The notes: generated by a model not told the origin, from the letters alone. A stretch of 15,278 bases of DNA from an uncultured Clostridia bacterium (GCA_938005345.1 CALLNG010000016.1:1-15278), one strand, 5' to 3'. Numbered from the stretch's first letter, positions 1 to 6,380 are shown. Translations and numbers: made by a program.

Positions 1-1056
1 GTCCACACGGTTGCCTTTAATCGCGCCGCCCGTATCGCCCGCAATGGCGTAGCCATAGTCTGCCGTACCATCGTTTGAGGCAATATACAGGCGGGTGCCC
101 AGCGGAATCACGCGCGGGTCTACCGCTACCACACCCGGCCCGGCCTGCATGCCGCTCGCCGTCACGCCGTAGCCCGGATCTCCGGGCCGTTTCCCGCAGC
201 TTTCATAGGACAAGTCATATGCCGTTGCGTTGCAGGTCAGCACGCGGCTGTAGGAAAAATCACCCGTGGACGCCTGCCGCGCCGCCGTGTGCCCGCCGGA
301 ACGGGACGACAGCGTTTCAATTTGCCGCAGCGGCGACTTGGTGCCATATTCCACGATTTCCTGCACTGGTTCCGCCACAATACGCTCGCCCACCCAATCT
401 TTGGCGGTCTGCGTACCATTTTGCGTCACCACGTTGTATACCACTTCTTTTTGTCCTGCCACCCCTTGCTGCACTACGTTGCGGGTGCCGCGTTCCAGCT
501 CGCTGTTGGGTCGTTCCACCGTTTCATACGGCACTTCCACATATTCCGCCACCGCATCCATCGCCACGCGGATGACATCAATTTGTGTCTGTGGGGTAAC
601 AACCGTGTCCAGCGCAGGGCTGACCACGTCCATCTCGCCCAGTACCACGCCGTTTTCCACCAGCACATCCGCAACGGTTTTTTCCGTGGTGCGGATGGGA
701 ACGGGCTCAGTCCCGTTCATCAACGTCAAATCAAAGGCGCGTTCAATGGTAATGCTGTCCTGGCGTTCCAGGCGCATTCCCAGCGCCGGAGACACTTCGT
801 CTTTTTCTTCCAGTGCAATGCCCTGCTGTTCCAGCAGCTCGCCCACTGTCTGTTTCAGCGTCCGCACCTGCACTTGGTTTTCTCCATCGAACACAGTCAC
901 TGCGCGCATCTGCAACAACACCGCACCCGAAAGGGTACCCGCTACTGCAACGCCCATCAGCGCCGCCCACATTCGTTTGGATTGTATCCATTGTTTCGCT
1001 GCCGCCGGATTCCATTTTAAAATCCTGGGCAGCTTCATCCTGTTGGTATCGATCAT
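1..1056 (-). CDS. YabE-like G5/3D domain cell-wall protein, 3' end cut by window edge
   Basis: My reading of the minus strand gives 352 uninterrupted codons from ATG at 1056 to base 1, so the C-terminus lies outside the window. A single N-terminal membrane anchor or signal helix spans about residues 29-48. Two DUF348 repeats follow (about 52-93 and 106-148), then a G5 domain (about 165-240) and a 3D domain from about 275. The three aspartates that name the 3D domain are visible: D313 in DPRVIPLG, D341 in AGDTGG and D352 in the last codon. This order matches Bacillus YabE and Rpf/Sps-type proteins, which act on peptidoglycan outside the membrane; the 3D fold resembles MltA lytic transglycosylases. 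GGAGGG lies just upstream of the ATG. The gene is divergent from murC. The family call is firm; enzymatic activity is inferred. Confidence 0.9.
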   Translation of the reverse strand, partial: MIDTNRMKLPRILKWNPAAAKQWIQSKRMWAALMGVAVAGTLSGAVLLQMRAVTVFDGENQVQVRTLKQTVGELLEQQGIALEEKDEVSPALGMRLERQDSITIERAFDLTLMNGTEPVPIRTTEKTVADVLVENGVVLGEMDVVSPALDTVVTPQTQIDVIRVAMDAVAEYVEVPYETVERPNSELERGTRNVVQQGVAGQKEVVYNVVTQNGTQTAKDWVGERIVAEPVQEIVEYGTKSPLRQIETLSSRSGGHTAARQASTGDFSYSRVLTCNATAYDLSYESCGKRPGDPGYGVTASGMQAGPGVVAVDPRVIPLGTRLYIASNDGTADYGYAIAGDTGGAIKGNRVD

Positions 1057-1115
1057 GCTTTTCCCTCCAAAATTGATGTTTGTATGATTGGTCCGTCTTT
1101 TTTCTTCTTCAAAAA

Positions 1116-1207
1116 GAAACAAATTGGTTACAATTTGATTACCAAATTGTTGTCAGGTTCGATTGACCTTCATTGTACTACAAAACATTTTTGTTGTCAA
1201 ATTGGTT
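1116..1207 (-). repeat. cluster of CAAATTG-type repeats around the YabE-like promoter
   Basis: CAAATTGGTT occurs at 1120-1129 and again at 1198-1207, the latter overlapping the -35 box. Between them, CAATTTG (1131-1137) and CAAATTG (1143-1149) form a perfect 7-bp inverted repeat with a 5-base loop. On the minus strand, TGTAAC-N5-TGTTTC (1132-1116) matches 11 of 12 positions of the WalR box TGTWAH-N5-TGTWAH. WalR controls several wall hydrolases in Bacillus, including the 3D protein YocH. Its position downstream of the -10 would favour repression. Function is inferred. Confidence 0.45.
1172..1200 (-). promoter_or_regulatory. sigma-A promoter for the YabE-like gene
   Basis: On the minus strand, TTGACA (1200-1195) and TACAAT (1177-1172) are separated by exactly 17 bases. 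The start codon is about 110 bases further on, leaving a leader of about 105 bases that holds CAAATTG repeats. Confidence 0.75.
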
Positions 1208-1524
1208 CTTTTTCCGCCCCCGACGCCAAAACCTCATTCATTTTCACCAAATAATTTTTATTTTCCCCTCCCATTTTCATTCATTTTATCAAAGGATTGT
1301 AAATTCCTTTGTGAACATTGTGATTTTTCCTGTTACTCCCCTATTATATGCCCGATGTTTCGACTAATATACATTTCTGTTACCAAAATGTAAGAATTCC
1401 TCCATTTTTGTGCAATTATTCCTTTTTGGACTGGTATATTTATGCAAAAGTACCAAACTGTTCCGCCAATCGGGGGAAATTTGCCAACTCGATTTGTACG
1501 ATTTGTAGAAAATCTGGGAAGGTG
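1208..1524. other. AT-rich intergenic region without a convincing gene
   Basis: This is the central part of the divergent spacer between the YabE-like gene and murC. It is T-rich on the plus strand. Short open frames here lack ribosome sites and protein-like composition. One weak extra plus-strand promoter candidate is TTGTGA (1318-1323), 18 bases, TATTAT (1342-1347). I see no terminator or recognised RNA. Confidence 0.5.
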
Positions 1525-1553
1525 TTTATAAAAGGAAGGTTTTATCGTATAAT
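1525..1553 (+). promoter_or_regulatory. probable promoter of murC
   Basis: A perfect TATAAT at 1548-1553 follows TTTATA (1525-1530, four of six -35 positions) with a 17-base spacer. It lies about 120 bases before the preferred murC start. No other good promoter is seen closer to the gene. Confidence 0.6.
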
Positions 1554-1674
1554 AGAAGATAATAGGGAAACTGGCACCATTTGCTGGGGCAGCGGCAAAA
1601 TGCGGCGGCGCGTCTACAGCAGTATATGAGTAAAAAACATGTTATATAAGGAAGAAAGTAGGAGTGGAGCAAGT

Positions 1675-3072
1675 ATGGAGCAAAACTTTTCCATAGACAA
1701 TTTGAAAAAAGGCGACCGGATCCATTTCATCGGTGTGGGCGGCGTAAGCATGAGCGCGCTGGCGGAAATCCTCTTGACAAAAGGATATCCGGTTTCCGGT
1801 TCGGACCGGGAATCGTCTCCCATTGTGCGAAAATTACAAAAAATGGGTTTGCAGTTTTTTCTGGGGCAGGATGCGTCCCATGTGCAGGGTGCAACGCTGG
1901 TGGTGTACACGGCTGCCATTGCGGAGGACAATCCCGAACTGGTGGCGGCGCGCGAAGCGGGCATGACGGTGCTCATCCGCTCACAGCTGCTGGGCAGCAT
2001 CATGAAGGATTACCCTTATTCTATTGCAGTCAGCGGCACACACGGTAAAACCACCACCACCTCCATGCTGGCGGAGGTGCTGCTGGCGGACAGCTGCGAC
2101 CCTACCATTTTGGTGGGCGGCAACCTCAAAACCATTGGCGGCAACCTCAAACTGGGGCAGGGACCGTATTTTTTGGCAGAAGCTTGCGAATACCACCGCA
2201 GTTTTTTGGATTTTTATCCGTACTGTGCGGTCATTTTGAACGCGGAACCTGACCATTTGGACTATTACAAGGACAAAGACGACTACCAGAGCGCGTTCCA
2301 GGCGTTTGCGGGCCAGGTATCCTATGATGGATTTTTGGCGGTCAATGCGGACGATGCGGACGTGATGGCAATCGCCAAGGAGACGGACACCAAGCTGGTG
2401 CGCTTTGGTATTGACTCTCCTGAGGCGGATGTGGCAGCGCGCAACGTCCGGCGGCAGGACGGCAAAATCTGCTATGACCTGGTGGTGCAAAACAACCCGC
2501 TGACCACTGTCACGCTTCAGGTATCGGGGCGGCATAACATTTACAATTCGCTGGCTGCGCTGGCTGTGGCCTACGGGCTGGGCCTGGATGTGCACAAGTC
2601 CGCGCGGGCGCTGGGTAAATATAACGGTGTGGACCGCCGGTTTCAATACAAGGGGCGCTGCGTGGGCGCGGACGTGTACGATGATTATGCGCACCATCCC
2701 ACGGAAATCAAAGCCACGCTGGCGGCGGCGCAGCAGCTGGGCTACCGCAAAATTTGGTGCGTCTTTCAGCCGCACACCTATTCGCGCACCAAAGAGTTTT
2801 TTGACGGCTTTGCGCACGCGTTTTCCGGTGTGGATACGCTGATTCTGGCGGATATCTATGCGGCGCGGGAGATTGACGACGGCAGCGTTTCCTCCAAAAT
2901 GCTGGCGGGGGAAATCAAACGCAGCGGCATTCCTACTTATTATATGAAGGAATTTGACGATATTGTGGCATATTTGAAGGAAAATGCCGAACCGGGCGAG
3001 CTGATTATCACCATGGGCGCGGGTGACGTGACGAAAATATCCGACATGCTGACCGCCGGAGATAGGAGTTGA
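1675..3072 (+). CDS. murC: UDP-N-acetylmuramate--L-alanine ligase MurC
   Basis: MurC adds L-alanine to UDP-MurNAc using ATP, the first amino-acid step of the peptidoglycan stem peptide, in the cytosol. The 465-residue product has the Mur ligase layout: N-terminal Rossmann motif HFIGVGGVSMS (about 17-27), ATP-binding loop GTHGKTTTT (121-129), EPDHLDYY (191-198) and the C-terminal DDYAHHPTE and YAAREIDDG motifs. Length is normal for the family. The start at 1675 is chosen because AGGAG sits 10 bases before it; an in-frame ATG at 1639 has no ribosome site and would add 12 residues. The downstream DUF2461 gene begins 5 bases after the stop, so the two are very likely co-transcribed. No defect seen. 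Confidence 0.97.
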   Translation: MEQNFSIDNLKKGDRIHFIGVGGVSMSALAEILLTKGYPVSGSDRESSPIVRKLQKMGLQFFLGQDASHVQGATLVVYTAAIAEDNPELVAAREAGMTVLIRSQLLGSIMKDYPYSIAVSGTHGKTTTTSMLAEVLLADSCDPTILVGGNLKTIGGNLKLGQGPYFLAEACEYHRSFLDFYPYCAVILNAEPDHLDYYKDKDDYQSAFQAFAGQVSYDGFLAVNADDADVMAIAKETDTKLVRFGIDSPEADVAARNVRRQDGKICYDLVVQNNPLTTVTLQVSGRHNIYNSLAALAVAYGLGLDVHKSARALGKYNGVDRRFQYKGRCVGADVYDDYAHHPTEIKATLAAAQQLGYRKIWCVFQPHTYSRTKEFFDGFAHAFSGVDTLILADIYAAREIDDGSVSSKMLAGEIKRSGIPTYYMKEFDDIVAYLKENAEPGELIITMGAGDVTKISDMLTAGDRS

Positions 3073-3077
3073 CAGAC

Positions 3078-3758
3078 ATGGCATTTACACAAAAGACACT
3101 GGAATTTTTGGCGGAAAACCGGATGCGCAACAGCCGCGAGTGGTTTCACGCGCACCGGGCGGACTACCAAGCGCACGTGATGCAACCGCTGGCCGCGCTA
3201 TCCGAAGCGCTTGCGCCCACGGCGGAGCGCATTGATTCCCAGGTGGTGACGGGGGCAAAGGTGAACAAAACCCTTTCGCGCATCTACCGGGACACGCGGT
3301 TTTCCAAGGACAAGACCCTATACCGGGAGCACATGTGGGTGGTGTTCATGCGGGACAAGCACCTGTTCACCGACCCGCCCGCGCTGGTGTTTGAATTTTG
3401 GCCGGACGGCTATTATTATGGCTGCGGCTATTACCACATTCCCACACGCGTCATGGCGGCGCTGCGGGAGTTGGTGCTGGCGGACGACCCCGCTTACCTG
3501 GCGGCGCAGCGCGCACTGGACAAGCACCCGGAATTTGCGCTGGACGGCGAATGTTATCGCCGCGCCCACTATCCGGACCAGCCGGAGAAAAAGCGCGCCT
3601 GGCTGGAACGCCGCAATTTGTCGGTGCTGCATGGCAGCCCGGATGTGACGGAAATTTATGGGGACGGCCTGGCACAGCGCGTTGCGGATGGATTTGCGGC
3701 AATCGCCCCGGTCTACCGGTTGATGCTGGCCGCGGCGGAACTTGCAAAACGGGACTAA
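3078..3758 (+). CDS. DUF2461 family protein (TIGR02453 type)
   Basis: The 226-residue protein matches the DUF2461 family: the N-terminal FLAENRMRNSREWFHAHRADY segment (about residues 10-30), then KVNKTLSRIYRDTRFSKDKT (61-80), then FEFWPDGYYYGCGYY (105-119). Members are widespread and of unknown function. There is no signal peptide or membrane segment, so it is probably cytosolic. ATG at 3078 is preferred because AGGAG at 3064-3068 gives a 9-base spacing; an in-frame TTG at 3069 overlaps the murC stop but is too close to that site. The 5-base gap to murC implies translational or transcriptional coupling, but DUF2461 is not a known wall enzyme, so the link is positional only. Confidence 0.88.
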   Translation: MAFTQKTLEFLAENRMRNSREWFHAHRADYQAHVMQPLAALSEALAPTAERIDSQVVTGAKVNKTLSRIYRDTRFSKDKTLYREHMWVVFMRDKHLFTDPPALVFEFWPDGYYYGCGYYHIPTRVMAALRELVLADDPAYLAAQRALDKHPEFALDGECYRRAHYPDQPEKKRAWLERRNLSVLHGSPDVTEIYGDGLAQRVADGFAAIAPVYRLMLAAAELAKRD

Positions 3759-3806
3759 GGCGGCAGCGTGCGCACTATAAACGCAGTCATTTGCCAAAAT
3801 ACATAA

Positions 3807-3850
3807 AACCCGCGCCGGGAAATTCCCCGGCGCGGGTTGTTGTTTTTCTA
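3807..3850. terminator. bidirectional terminator between DUF2461 and XRE genes
   Basis: A perfect 13-bp GC-rich stem (3807-3819 with 3826-3838) closes a six-base loop. On the plus strand it is followed by GTTGTTTTTC and ends murC-DUF2461. On the minus strand TTTTATGTATTTT follows, so it can also end the XRE gene pair. Confidence 0.88.
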
Positions 3851-3910
3851 TGCAGGGCGTGGAACGCATTACCCGGACGGCTGATGCGTTAGTGCTAGCT
3901 ACCCTCCGCA

Positions 3911-4246
3911 TTATAAATTTTTGATAACCGCCGTCAAAATATCTTGCAGCATTGCCGCCTGCTTTCCGGAAAGTCTCTTTATACGCTGTTCCATTTCGCT
4001 GCAAACCGCATTACCACCCACGACAAGGCTGTCACAGAGTAGCACGTCAGAAGAAATTTGCAGCACATTACATAGCTTTACTAGCGTTTCCATACTGGGT
4101 AGCTTTCTGCCATGCTCCATTTCGCTGATAAACATCGGTGCTACGCCAACAGTTTTTGCCAGCGCCGCTCCTGTATATCCCTGTCGCGTGCGGCATTCCC
4201 TGAGCCGTCTCCCAAACGCAGCCTTATCCATTTGTTTTTCTTCCAT
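3911..4246 (-). CDS. XRE-family HTH transcriptional regulator, second of a pair
   Basis: A 111-residue protein with an N-terminal HTH_3/XRE domain: FGRRLRECRTRQGY, then ALAKTVGVAPMFISEMEHGR as the HTH, then PSMETLVKLCNVLQISSDVLL. A roughly 40-residue helical tail ends EQRIKRLSGKQAAMLQDIL, likely for dimerisation. I chose ATG at 4246 because GGAGG lies 8 bases upstream; an ATG at 4261 overlaps the stop of the preceding gene but has a poor site. It is translated immediately after the other XRE gene and shares its architecture, including a C-terminal 'L..eQ..l...I..l' helix, which suggests paralogues. The DNA target is unknown; nearby inverted repeats are candidates. Confidence 0.82.
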   Translation of the reverse strand: MEEKQMDKAAFGRRLRECRTRQGYTGAALAKTVGVAPMFISEMEHGRKLPSMETLVKLCNVLQISSDVLLCDSLVVGGNAVCSEMEQRIKRLSGKQAAMLQDILTAVIKNL

Positions 4247-4260
4247 TATAGATTCCTCCA

Positions 4261-4620
4261 TCAAAATTGTAAATCCCGGTACTCTTTCAATGTTTTAATG
4301 AAAGCAAAAACAAGTTGCCTTTGATCTGGCGTCAGAGTTGCCATTTCTGTGGTAATCGCAGAAAGAAATGTATCTGATTTGGGATCATATAATTCCTGCA
4401 AAATCGCGTCCACCGAAAGTCCCAATACATGAGCAATATTAAAATATGCGCCTAAACTTCCATTGATTTCTCCGCGCTCTATGCGTGCAAAATGATTCTT
4501 AGACATCTTGGCCCCTTCTGCTACCGCTTGCTGGCTATACCCTAAAATTGTCCGTCTGATGCGTATGACATCCCCTACTTTTCGATAATTCAAATGATCT
4601 TCTTCCAGATGCTTCGACAC
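4261..4620 (-). CDS. XRE-family HTH transcriptional regulator, first of a pair
   Basis: A 119-residue protein: an XRE HTH domain covers about residues 14-72 (VGDVIRIRRTILGYSQQAVA, then KMSKNHFARIERGE, then NIAHVLGLSVDAIL). The C-terminal segment contains TLTPDQRQLVFAFIKTLKEY, a helix common in small HTH repressors. The start is GTG at 4620 with AAGGTGG about 9 bases upstream. Its stop codon lies within 15 bases of the second XRE start, so the two form an operon. The DNA is visibly more AT-rich than in flanking housekeeping genes, compatible with acquisition by transfer, though no mobility gene is present. A 17/18 palindrome sits 50 bases upstream of the start. Confidence 0.84.
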   Translation of the reverse strand: MSKHLEEDHLNYRKVGDVIRIRRTILGYSQQAVAEGAKMSKNHFARIERGEINGSLGAYFNIAHVLGLSVDAILQELYDPKSDTFLSAITTEMATLTPDQRQLVFAFIKTLKEYRDLQF

Positions 4621-4669
4621 AGCACAACACCACCTTGGATTTCATTTTACCGCATAGTTGTTTAAATTG

Positions 4670-4716
4670 AAAACCCATACATGTATATTTATTATACATA
4701 TATGGGTTTTTTCTAT
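4670..4716. terminator. long AT-rich stem-loop upstream of the XRE pair
   Basis: Arms 4670-4687 and 4693-4710 pair at 17 of 18 positions around a five-base loop, and a T-rich run follows on the plus strand. It may be a terminator or, given its place just upstream of the XRE start, an operator. A weak minus-strand -10 (TAAAAT, 4649-4644) lies between it and the first XRE gene. No plus-strand gene needs a terminator here, so the operator reading stays open. Confidence 0.5.
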
Positions 4717-4756
4717 TCTTTTATGGTGTCTGTTGCGCGAAATAAATTATGATTAT

Positions 4757-4782
4757 GAAAAAACGGCCCATTTTAAGACCGC
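4757..4782 (-). terminator. weak terminator after the small basic ORF
   Basis: On the minus strand a short stem CGGTC/GGCCG-type (4781-4777 with 4769-4764, one G-U pair) is followed by six T residues (4763-4758). It lies just after the stop of the small ORF at 4795. Confidence 0.4.
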
Positions 4783-4794
4783 TTTATCGTTTTT

Positions 4795-5016
4795 CTATTT
4801 GCATAAAATATTCTTTTCCTTGTTTCGCTGGGAGTTGAGACATAGATAAGTCTGGGCACAGCTCTCCCACTCCCGCTCTAATGGCTGCAGACGATTTGCA
4901 TAACACCGCCGTTTCTTCAGCAGTTTGCGCTCCAAACTTTTTACTGTTTTGTACAAGCGTTGTAAATCTTCTTCTTCGGTTAAGTGAATCCATTTTCTTT
5001 TTCCAAAATAAACCAT
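4795..5016 (-). CDS. small basic coiled-coil-like protein, unrecognised
   Basis: A 73-residue ORF. Support for its being real: ATG at 5016 has AAAGGAAG six bases upstream, and a good promoter (TTTACA-17-TATAAT) lies 57 bases before the start. The product is highly charged and helical in character: TEEEDLQRLYKTVKSLERK is followed by a Lys/Arg-rich stretch, with four cysteines in the C-terminal half. No signal peptide or membrane segment. I do not recognise a family; it lacks the SQELD motif of Spo0E-like peptides. It lies upstream of, and in the same direction as, the two XRE genes with a weak terminator between them, so it could be their target or partner. Coding status is plausible, not certain. 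Confidence 0.5.
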   Translation of the reverse strand: MVYFGKRKWIHLTEEEDLQRLYKTVKSLERKLLKKRRCYANRLQPLEREWESCAQTYLCLNSQRNKEKNILCK

Positions 5017-5040
5017 ATTATTCTTCCTTTCAACAAGTAT

Positions 5041-5101
5041 CTTGTAGATTCTGTAGTAAACTTCTAGATGTAATTATAAACTACAAGACATACTCTGTAA
5101 A
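5041..5101 (-). promoter_or_regulatory. promoter with flanking inverted repeats for the small ORF
   Basis: Minus-strand TTTACA (5101-5096), 17 bases, TATAAT (5078-5073). CTACAAG at 5081-5087 lies in the spacer, and its exact inverse CTTGTAG is at 5041-5047, downstream of the start point. Near copies CTGTAG and CTTCTAG lie between. This is the arrangement expected for a dimeric repressor, possibly one of the adjacent XRE proteins (inference). Confidence 0.6.
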
Positions 5102-5122
5102 GGGGGATATTTTGTCGAACGC

Positions 5123-5152
5123 AAAAAAACCTGCCGACAAAAACTTTCAGGT
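5123..5152 (-). terminator. possible terminator, minus strand
   Basis: Minus-strand ACCTG (5152-5148) can pair with CAGGT (5134-5130), followed by seven T residues (5129-5123). The stem is only 5 bp. It could end a long 3' region of the DUF378 transcript. Confidence 0.35.
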
Positions 5153-5401
5153 AGAGATTGATTTTCTTTTTATAACGGGATTCCATTTTTGAATCTTTGG
5201 CAGAAGAAAACGGCAGCCAACAGAGCGGAGCGCGCGCCATGTACCAAGAGAACCAGTCAAGGAGGAGCGGCCGCAGGGCCGCGGGGGACATGGTTCGACG
5301 GTATATGGCTGGCAGCGACGCGGGAAAGATGGAACCACAGCAGCGGCGCCGGAGAACAAGAATCCAGCGGCAGCCTTATGTAATGCGCGATTGCCCGCTC
5401 C

Positions 5402-5450
5402 GCCGCCCGAAAGCAGGGCGGCACCCTGGCGCTGCCAGCATACCGCCCTG
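5402..5450 (-). other. alternative hairpins 3' of the DUF378 gene
   Basis: Stem CAGGGCGG/CCGCCCTG (5414-5421 with 5443-5450) encloses a second stem CTGGC/GCCAG (5426-5430 with 5434-5438). A competing stem pairs GCCGCCC (5402-5408) with GGGCGGC (5416-5422), so both cannot form at once. There is no T run. It starts about 25 bases after the DUF378 stop. Confidence 0.5.
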
Positions 5451-5475
5451 TTTCCGCCCGGCTTTGCGTTTCATG

Positions 5476-5703
5476 TTATTTGCGTCCCTCAACGCGGGTA
5501 TCCGCCGGCACTTTGTTCTTAAACAGGATGGAAATCGTCCAAACCCCTGCCAGCGCAACCAAGGTATAAATCAATCGGCTTATCATAGAAAGCTGTCCAC
5601 CGAACAGCGTTCCAATCGCGTCAATACCGAAAATCCCAATGGATCCCCAGTTGAGCGCGCCAATCGTGACAAGAATCAATGCGATTGTATCAATAACGGT
5701 CAT
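5476..5703 (-). CDS. DUF378 small membrane protein
   Basis: A 75-residue protein matching DUF378. The diagnostic start TVIDTIALILVTIGALNWG is followed by IFGIDAIGTLFGG and a second helix SRLIYTLVALAGVWTISILF, so two membrane-spanning helices with a short hydrophilic tail. Function is unknown across the family. The start is ATG at 5703 because AAGGAG lies 10 bases before it; an upstream in-frame extension to 5868 passes through the leader hairpin and is not protein-like. The gene is divergent from tRNA-Leu. I could not identify a convincing promoter in the 228-base spacer. The leader has a 7-bp hairpin at 5743-5762. Confidence 0.88.
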   Translation of the reverse strand: MTVIDTIALILVTIGALNWGSIGIFGIDAIGTLFGGQLSMISRLIYTLVALAGVWTISILFKNKVPADTRVEGRK

Positions 5704-5742
5704 GATGCATAAACTCCTTTTATGAAAAACTTTCAGGTCTTT

Positions 5743-5762
5743 TGGCGCGCCATTTCGCGCCA
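5743..5762 (-). promoter_or_regulatory. GC-rich hairpin in the DUF378 leader
   Basis: TGGCGCG (5743-5749) and CGCGCCA (5756-5762) form a perfect 7-bp stem with a six-base loop, about 25 bases upstream of the ribosome site. It could influence leader stability; role unknown. Confidence 0.45.
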
Positions 5763-5888
5763 TAAAAGAGAAGGTTCCTTTTTGTGCAAGGCAATTCTCC
5801 TCACCAGCAGTATGTGTAATTACGTCCGTTTTATGCGGCGCGGATTTGCTTAAAATTTGGGAATTCAAAAATTTTTTTCATTTTTCTC

Positions 5889-5917
5889 TTGATTTTTTTT
5901 CTTTCTTATAGTATAAT
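5889..5917 (+). promoter_or_regulatory. promoter of tRNA-Leu
   Basis: TTGATT (5889-5894), a 17-base spacer and a perfect TATAAT (5912-5917) stand 14 bases before the first base of the mature tRNA. Confidence 0.85.
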
Positions 5918-5931
5918 AAGATATGTTATAA

Positions 5932-6018
5932 GCCGCTGTGATGGAATTGGCAGACGTAGCGGACTCAAAATCCGCCGGTAGCGATACCGTGCCGGTTCGA
6001 CTCCGGCCAGCGGCACCA
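5932..6018 (+). tRNA. tRNA-Leu, anticodon CAA, CCA encoded
   Basis: All arms can be folded by eye. Acceptor GCCGCTG (5932-5938) pairs with CAGCGGC (6008-6014); the discriminator is A, then encoded CCA (6016-6018). The anticodon stem GCGGA/TCCGC (5959-5963, 5971-5975) holds loop CTCAAAA with anticodon CAA at 5966-5968, reading UUG. A long class II variable arm CGGTA-GCGA-TACCG (5976-5989) and T arm GCCGG-TTCGACT-CCGGC (5991-6007) fit leucine. It has its own promoter and terminator, so it is a single-gene unit. Confidence 0.97.
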
Positions 6019-6020
6019 CG

Positions 6021-6054
6021 TCGGAACGGACTTTGCTCCGTTCCGATTTTTTTT
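6021..6054 (+). terminator. terminator of tRNA-Leu
   Basis: A perfect 10-bp stem TCGGAACGGA/TCCGTTCCGA (6021-6030 with 6037-6046), six-base loop, then eight T residues. Confidence 0.93.
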
Positions 6055-6224
6055 GTAAAAAAAACCAGTCACGCGCTCCGTGGTTCCTCCTCTTTCGTAA
6101 AACGCTTCGCTTGCTATGGCTATGCCGTGTAAACGCGGGCATAACGCCTCCGCACCGCTACCAACTTTTCACGAGCGCGCCTGCGGTGCAAGATATCATT
6201 TTTGAATCATATAACCATAGCAAA
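6055..6224 (+). other. unassigned stretch between two terminators
   Basis: No supported gene. GCACCGC (6152-6158) can pair with GCGGTGC (6183-6189) around a 24-base loop, and ATGCC/GGCAT (6122-6142) forms a smaller stem. The stretch ends at a good terminator although no gene precedes it, so a small RNA is possible. I found no clear promoter inside it. Confidence 0.35.
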
Positions 6225-6253
6225 AGAGCAACGGAACCGGTGCTCTTTTTTTT
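6225..6253 (+). terminator. intrinsic terminator with no obvious upstream gene
   Basis: AGAGCA/TGCTCT (6225-6230 with 6241-6246) with an inner CGG/CCG pair and an AA loop, followed by a run of T residues to 6253. It may be a back-up terminator for tRNA-Leu or end an unannotated RNA. Confidence 0.75.
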
Positions 6254-6306
6254 ATTTTGTTTGACAATGCTACTATTAGTAAAAAAAGAAGTATCCTTTT
6301 GCTGCC

Positions 6307-6380
6307 AAACCCTAGTATGCGCCAAAACACAAACCCTATTATGCTGCCACACATGGTTTTGTTTCTTTGGCGCACACTAG
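6307..6380 (+). repeat. inverted and direct repeats upstream of the 115-residue membrane protein
   Basis: Arms 6312-6326 and 6366-6380 (CTAGTATGCGCCAAA against TTTGGCGCACACTAG) pair at 14 of 15 positions, and pairing partly continues inward through 6327-6335 and 6355-6365. The left arm also overlaps a direct repeat: AAACCCTAGTATGC at 6307-6320 and AAACCCTATTATGC at 6331-6344, 24 bases apart with one mismatch. The structure ends about 14 bases before the ribosome site. An isolated TTGACA at 6261-6266 has no good -10 partner. Confidence 0.65.

Larger units (their letters stand above)
5102..5475. other. region without a supported gene, with hairpins
   Basis: This stretch lies downstream of the DUF378 gene on the minus strand. 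It changes from AT-rich (to about 5200) to GC-rich (5200-5475). A plus-strand frame from TTG 5197 encodes an Arg-rich, low-hydrophobicity sequence that runs antisense into DUF378; it has no ribosome site and I do not call it. Hairpins are described separately. Confidence 0.5.

Noticed and set aside
1348..1629. 93-residue plus-strand ORF in the murC upstream region
   Set aside because: No ribosome site; it overlaps the murC promoter and has no protein-like pattern.
1981..3084. Long minus-strand ORF opposite murC
   Set aside because: It is fully antisense to an unmistakable murC and has His/Arg-rich shadow composition.
4658..4849. 63-residue plus-strand ORF
   Set aside because: It runs through the 4670-4710 palindrome, starts at TTG and has no ribosome site.
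5197..5712. Plus-strand 171-residue Arg-rich ORF
   Set aside because: It starts at TTG with no ribosome site, and its second half is antisense to DUF378. The first 60 residues could be a gene remnant, but nothing supports it.
5139..5738. Direct repeat AAAAACTTTCAGGT at 5139-5152 and 5725-5738 flanking the DUF378 region
   Set aside because: Fourteen bases is near chance level for AT-rich sequence, with no target duplication or mobility gene, so an insertion is not supported.
5906..6142. Minus-strand 78-residue ORF over the tRNA
   Set aside because: It is the antisense translation of tRNA-Leu (PLAGVEPARYRYRR), a well-known type of false protein call.
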